Below are positions 60,320 through 64,000 of a stretch of 64,000 nt of DNA, piece after piece (position 1 is the stretch's first letter; each line of letters starts with the position of its first letter). The position numbers and the translations under genes are program-made. The DNA comes from DSYU01 sp964437595 (GTDB lineage: Bacteria; Chloroflexota; Anaerolineae; Anaerolineales; Anaerolineaceae), in NCBI GenBank assembly GCA_964437595.1, contig CAYTHO010000010.1:1-64000 (forward strand), given 5' to 3'. The notes beneath the pieces are model-generated. The model saw nothing but the letters and a program-made list of their open reading frames with translations, was not told the DNA's origin and did not search any database.

Positions 60320-60835
60320 CTATTCCCCGCTATCCTTAACTGCCCTGACAATCGTGCACCCGTAAGTTGGCGTTTCTGGCAGGGGCACCACCCCACCGGA
60401 CAGCACCGCCTGGATCGCTTCACTGATGTAGCTGCGGGTTGGCGTCCGCTTTCGGAATGTCACGTCATCCAGTGCGCCCTGGTAGCGCAGGATGCCTCCC
60501 CCATCGATTAAGAACAGGTGCGGCGTTGTTTCCGCGCCGTATAGGTCAGCAACCTTTTGGAGCGGGTCTAGCAGCACTGCCGGCAGGCCGCGTTTTTCCG
60601 CCGTCTGGCGCAGCAGGTCTGGCGGCTCGTTTGCATTCGAGGCAATCGAAAGCAGAACGATGCGGTCCTGCCATTCGGAGAGAGCCTGGTCGGCCCGCTC
60701 AACCCAGGGGCATTCCGCCGACCAGAAATTTAACAGCACCGTCCGCTCGAGAAAATCTTCCAGGGCAATACAGCGGTCGTTCAGGTCTTCCAACTCAAAA
60801 ATGGGCGCGGGTAGGCCGGTAATCAGCTTTGGCAT
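60320..60835 (-). CDS. redoxin (AhpC/TSA, thioredoxin-like) protein
   Basis: A 171-residue thioredoxin-fold protein. It has LPAPIFELEDLNDRCIALEDF, a strand VLLNFWSAECPWVERAD with a single active-site-type Cys42, the cis-proline region ETTPHLFLIDGGGILRYQGA, and a conserved-looking C-terminal TYGCTIVRAV with another cysteine that could be the resolving residue. It may be a peroxidase or thiol-disulfide exchange protein; no signal peptide, so cytoplasmic. Divergent from the membrane protein at 60945. Confidence 0.85.
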   Translation of the reverse strand: MPKLITGLPAPIFELEDLNDRCIALEDFLERTVLLNFWSAECPWVERADQALSEWQDRIVLLSIASNANEPPDLLRQTAEKRGLPAVLLDPLQKVADLYGAETTPHLFLIDGGGILRYQGALDDVTFRKRTPTRSYISEAIQAVLSGGVVPLPETPTYGCTIVRAVKDSGE

Positions 60836-60944
60836 AGCAGTTTGTCATTATCTTACCATCATTTCGACAATTCTTATAAATAATAATGGTTTATATCCTC
60901 ATCGCTGCCTAACCTGGTTTATAATCAAAAAACGGACTTTGATT

Positions 60945-61553
60945 ATGGATACTGGCTTTTTTCTCATTCTGATTGCCTGTGGATTATATGGCCTAATTCA
61001 TTCCGTTCTGGCCTCTAACACGACCAAGGTATTCGCCATGCGCCAGGTTGGGCAGGCAGCATATCACCGTTTCTACCGCCTGTTCTTCGTACTCATGGCA
61101 GGCCTGACCACGCTGGTTGTACTGGCGATGGTTCCCTTTTTGCCCGATCGCATCCTATACCGCATCCCTGCTCCCTGGTCTTATCTGACGATCGCTGTGC
61201 AGGCGGCGGCTGCCGCGGCTGTTCTGGTGGGTGTGTGGCAAACCGGCGCGATGTCGTTTTTAGGCCTCAAACAGATTGTCGCATCCGACACAGACAACGG
61301 CGCCGCTGATAAACTGGTCGTTACCGGCCTATACCGTTGGGTGCGCCACCCACTTTATACTGCATCCCTTCTCTTCCTGTGGCTTGCCCCGCTGATGACC
61401 TGGAACCTGCTGGCTCTCAACATAGGTTTTTCGGCATACCTGCTCATCGGCACGATCTTTGAGGAACGCAAGCTGATTGAACAGTTTGGTGAGGAATACT
61501 TGCGCTACCGGCAAAAGACGCCGCGCATCATCCCTGGCATCAAAATCACCTGA
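60945..61553 (+). CDS. membrane methyltransferase-like protein (ICMT/NnrU type)
   Basis: A 202-residue integral membrane protein with about five helices. The C-terminal half has LVVTGLYRWVRHPLYTASLL and FEERKLIEQFGEEYLRYRQK, the cofactor-binding pattern of isoprenylcysteine carboxyl methyltransferase and phospholipid methyltransferase relatives. The start is placed at 60945 because the first helix begins there; a TATAAT box lies at 60920-60925. Substrate unknown. Confidence 0.82.
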   Translation: MDTGFFLILIACGLYGLIHSVLASNTTKVFAMRQVGQAAYHRFYRLFFVLMAGLTTLVVLAMVPFLPDRILYRIPAPWSYLTIAVQAAAAAAVLVGVWQTGAMSFLGLKQIVASDTDNGAADKLVVTGLYRWVRHPLYTASLLFLWLAPLMTWNLLALNIGFSAYLLIGTIFEERKLIEQFGEEYLRYRQKTPRIIPGIKIT

Positions 61554-61630
61554 AGAACGGTTCATCCCTTACATTCTTCACGAGTCGCGCGAATACCGGG
61601 TTTTTCCTCTAACCTGGACCAAAGTCCTAC

Positions 61631-61659
61631 TGTAAAACGATTATTACCGGGTGTATAAT
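61631..61659 (+). promoter_or_regulatory. candidate promoter of sulfatase-fold gene
   Basis: TATAAT (61654-61659) is preceded at 17 bases by TGTAAA (61631-61636), a weak -35 box. The gene starts 40 bases downstream. Confidence 0.4.
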
Positions 61660-61698
61660 CGGGGCCGGTAAACTTTTATTGTTGATTGTTAACGGATC

Positions 61699-63306
61699 AT
61701 GAACTTTATTAACAGGCTTAAACAAACCTCTTTACCGGTGTTCCCTTTCTTATTCGGACTCTTCCCGGTACTATATCTCTGGAGTTCCAACCGCACGCAG
61801 GAACCCGCCTACGTTGTCATCCCATCTCTGCTGGTAACGCTGGCGGTGCTGGTGGTGCTGTATCTGATCATCCTGGCCCTCACGCGCCACACCCACCGCG
61901 CGGCGCTGCTGACCACCATCCTCAGCTTTTATGTACTCACCTTCGGGCAGTTTTATCACCTGATCCAGCCCAGGCTCTTGAAGTCTGTGCAGCCGTACCT
62001 GATCCCGGCATCGCTGATCCTCGTCCTGGCGCTGCTGGCGTTTGTCGTTATCCGGCGGTTGGGTAGTCCAAAACTGACCAAGGCTTTGAATCTGGTTTCT
62101 GCCTCTCTGGTTTTGATGCAGGTGGTTCTGGCTGTGCCGTATTATGTTTCCCTGGCATCGATAAAAAAGGTTTCCGCCGGTTATGTGCCAGAAGAAAGCC
62201 GTATCCCGGTCACCAGCGACCAGCCTCAGCGTGATGTGTATTTCATATTACTGGATAACTACGGGCGCCAGGATATCCTGAAAAAGGGGTCCAAGCTGGA
62301 TAACAGCGAGCTGATCGAGGCCCTCAAGGAGCGGGGGTTTGTTTTTCCCGACTGTGCCCAGGCCAATTACATGAACACCGCCCCAATCATTGCCTCGATC
62401 TTGAATATGGATTACCTGGATACGTTCAATATCCCCGAGAAGGCTTACATCAAGCGCGGCGGGTACCAGTACATGGCGCCCATCATTCAGAAAAGCGAGG
62501 TTCTGAGTAAATTTGAGAGCTACGGTTACCATACAGTGACTTTCCGCGGGTTTATGGGGTTGATCGATATCACCAATTCTGATACATATATCAGTTACGA
62601 TAAGGACATGGCTTACAACCAGCGCCTGGAAACGACCAAGTTTGAGAGCCTGTATTTCGAAACCACGCTGTTCTCCCCGCTCAACGAGCAGTACAAAATT
62701 TACCCGGATCTGGTCCTCAAAAGTGGGCCGTCGTTTCTCCGCAATCTGGTGCCCAGTCAGGAAATCCTCGCTCCTGAGTTTAACCAGGTGTACCAGCAAA
62801 ACATCTTTGCTTTTGACGCTCTTGAGCGTATCCCTGAAGAAATTGCCGGGCCGAAATTTGTGTACGCGCACCTCTATACGGCACATTGGCCTTTTATGAT
62901 GAAACCAGACGGCTCTTTGCGCCTGCCCTTCACCAAAGAACAAACCGTCGAGGGCTATGTGGATGCCGTACAATACACCAACAGCCGTCTTCTGGATGCC
63001 ATCGATTCCATCCTGGCCAACTCTGAAACCCCGCCAGTGATCATCTTGCAGGGCGACCATTCGAATGAGTGGACACGACCGGTGGAATGGAGCGGAAAAG
63101 ACCGCCTGAAGATTCTGTCTGCTTACTACCTACCCGATGGCGGGGACCAGATGCTGTACGATACCATTTCGCCGGTGAATAATTTCCGGTTGGTTTTCAA
63201 AAAATACTTTGGCGAAGAGATCGACCTGCTGCCAGATGTCAACTACTACCTGGACCCCAAGACCCGGAAAGCTGCCACCGCTGCCGAGTCGTGCATGTCG
63301 AAATAA
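61699..63306 (+). CDS. membrane-bound sulfatase/phosphotransferase-fold protein
   Basis: A 535-residue protein with about five N-terminal helices (to about 157) and an outer domain of the alkaline phosphatase superfamily. Signs of the fold are VYFILLDNYGRQDIL (metal-binding aspartate), a candidate nucleophile Thr in ANYMNTAPIIASILNMDYLD, FVYAHLYTAHWPFMMKPDG and the metal motif ILQGDHSNEWT. The layout is like LTA synthase or phosphoethanolamine transferase-type enzymes acting on envelope polymers, but the substrate is not known. No strong ribosome site is visible. Confidence 0.78.
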   Translation: MNFINRLKQTSLPVFPFLFGLFPVLYLWSSNRTQEPAYVVIPSLLVTLAVLVVLYLIILALTRHTHRAALLTTILSFYVLTFGQFYHLIQPRLLKSVQPYLIPASLILVLALLAFVVIRRLGSPKLTKALNLVSASLVLMQVVLAVPYYVSLASIKKVSAGYVPEESRIPVTSDQPQRDVYFILLDNYGRQDILKKGSKLDNSELIEALKERGFVFPDCAQANYMNTAPIIASILNMDYLDTFNIPEKAYIKRGGYQYMAPIIQKSEVLSKFESYGYHTVTFRGFMGLIDITNSDTYISYDKDMAYNQRLETTKFESLYFETTLFSPLNEQYKIYPDLVLKSGPSFLRNLVPSQEILAPEFNQVYQQNIFAFDALERIPEEIAGPKFVYAHLYTAHWPFMMKPDGSLRLPFTKEQTVEGYVDAVQYTNSRLLDAIDSILANSETPPVIILQGDHSNEWTRPVEWSGKDRLKILSAYYLPDGGDQMLYDTISPVNNFRLVFKKYFGEEIDLLPDVNYYLDPKTRKAATAAESCMSK

Positions 63307-63329
63307 AGAAACCACGCCGTTTATGAACA

Positions 63330-63363
63330 GCGGGCCACTCAGCTAAAACGCTTCGTGGCCCGC
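63330..63363. terminator. hairpin between convergent genes
   Basis: GCGGGCCAC (63330-63338) pairs perfectly with GTGGCCCGC (63355-63363) around a 16-base loop, between the sulfatase-fold gene and the aldehyde dehydrogenase. No T tract is present. Confidence 0.5.
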
Positions 63364-63463
63364 GAATACAATTACCTATTGGAAAACCCGGGAGCCCGGC
63401 CCGCTCCACACGCAACAGGTATGGTTACTTTGGAGGCAGAGAGAGGGCGTTGACGGCGAGCGA

Positions 63464-64000
63464 TTACTCGGGATAGCCCACGTAAACCGTTTTCGTGCGG
63501 GTATAGAACTCAATCGCAGCCGGGCCCTGCTCTTTGAACGTATTGGCGCTGGATTGCTTGAAGCCGCCAAAAGGCACGTGCAGAGCCAGGCCGGTGGTCG
63601 GTTCGTTGACCTTGACCACGCCCGCGTTGATGCGCTCTGCAAAGGACATCGCCCGGTTCAGGTCGCGGGTAACGATCCCGGCGGAGAGGCCAAAGGTGAT
63701 GTTATTGGCTTTTTCAACCGCATCGTTAAAATCTCGCGCGCGCAGCACGCTGATCACCGGGCCAAAGATTTCTTCCTGGGCAATCTTCATCCCCGGCTCA
63801 ACCCGGTCAAAGACGGTGGGCTGGAGGAAGAACCCGAAACCCGGGTCAGAAAGCTGTTCACCGCCCGAGACCAGCTTCGCGCCTTCCTCTTTCCCGGCAT
63901 TGACGTAATATAGATCAGTCTCGAACTGACCCTGGCTGGAGGCCGGGCCCATCTGCACGCCCTGATCCAATCCATAACCAACCTTCAGGGATTTGGCTGC
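63464..64000 (-). CDS. aldehyde dehydrogenase, 3' part (cut by window edge)
   Basis: The C-terminal 178 residues of an NAD(P)-dependent aldehyde dehydrogenase whose 5' end lies beyond the window. Visible are EEIFGPVISVLRARDFNDAV, the end of the cofactor domain, and INAGVVKVNEPTTGLALHVP with FGGFKQSSANTFKEQGPAA. The closing IEFYTRTKTVYVGYPE resembles 2,5-dioxopentanoate (alpha-ketoglutaric semialdehyde) dehydrogenases of sugar-acid breakdown. The catalytic cysteine is in the missing part, so the substrate class is provisional. Confidence 0.85.
   Translation of the reverse strand, partial: AAKSLKVGYGLDQGVQMGPASSQGQFETDLYYVNAGKEEGAKLVSGGEQLSDPGFGFFLQPTVFDRVEPGMKIAQEEIFGPVISVLRARDFNDAVEKANNITFGLSAGIVTRDLNRAMSFAERINAGVVKVNEPTTGLALHVPFGGFKQSSANTFKEQGPAAIEFYTRTKTVYVGYPE

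Overview
The window is a stretch of bacterial chromosome with about 50 protein genes and one tRNA, densely packed and mostly on the minus strand. Gene content and style fit a member of the Chloroflexota, probably class Anaerolineae. The reasons are proline/threonine-rich linkers after lipoprotein cysteines, many Opp-type peptide transporters, PadR and LacI regulators, secreted proteins carrying an 'FLPLV' segment after the signal peptide, and dnaG next to the main sigma factor. This placement is inferred from style, not from a tree. I see no insertion sequence, prophage, CRISPR array or rRNA.

Left part (1-10.3 kb) holds accessory carbon metabolism. A LacI regulator, IolD, a transaldolase-family enzyme and IolA form one minus-strand unit behind a strong promoter with an overlapping operator-like palindrome; a major facilitator transporter lies upstream. 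Next come an alpha/alpha-toroid protein, a PadR regulator and a double flavodoxin-fold reductase. The toroid and PadR genes share the upstream motif AGGATATATC. From 10.3 to 15.4 kb lie a 995-residue membrane-anchored putative metallopeptidase, a helix-turn-helix protein, a perfect 24-bp palindrome, a promoter followed by an attenuator-like RNA, a small HNH endonuclease and a hairpin-rich gap.

Central housekeeping part (15.4-28.9 kb): an AGXT-type aminotransferase, Fe/Mn superoxide dismutase with a clear promoter and a shared terminator, a GT-C-like membrane protein, rpoD-dnaG, a beta-propeller lipoprotein, the CNNM/CBS protein-cdd-recO operon, tRNA-Gln(UUG), and a response regulator.

Transport part (28.9-46.7 kb): two complete Opp-type peptide ABC systems with three substrate-binding proteins, two permease pairs and three ATPase pairs. 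System 1 (A-B-C-D-F plus a second D-F pair) has a binding protein whose two halves are in swapped order and a permease with a large extracytoplasmic insert. System 2 has ATPases, binding protein, permeases and a second binding protein. At both junctions between a binding protein and its first permease gene there is a long perfect hairpin.

Cell-wall part (46.9-56.8 kb): a class A beta-lactamase-fold serine hydrolase without a signal peptide faces system 2 across an intergenic region with two operator-like palindromic sites. Beyond it is a tightly coupled minus-strand operon of maf, a class B penicillin-binding protein, rsgA, an L-Ala-D/L-Glu-type epimerase, a YkfC-like NlpC/P60 endopeptidase and an alpha-oxoamine-synthase-family enzyme. 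Uptake of peptides, their cleavage and epimerisation, and wall cross-linking are thus encoded side by side, which suggests murein peptide recycling. A secreted metzincin protease follows.

Right part (57-64 kb): xpt and guaA (xanthine to XMP to GMP), a multi-pass membrane protein, a redoxin, a membrane methyltransferase-like protein, a membrane-bound sulfatase-fold enzyme and the 3' part of an aldehyde dehydrogenase cut by the window edge.
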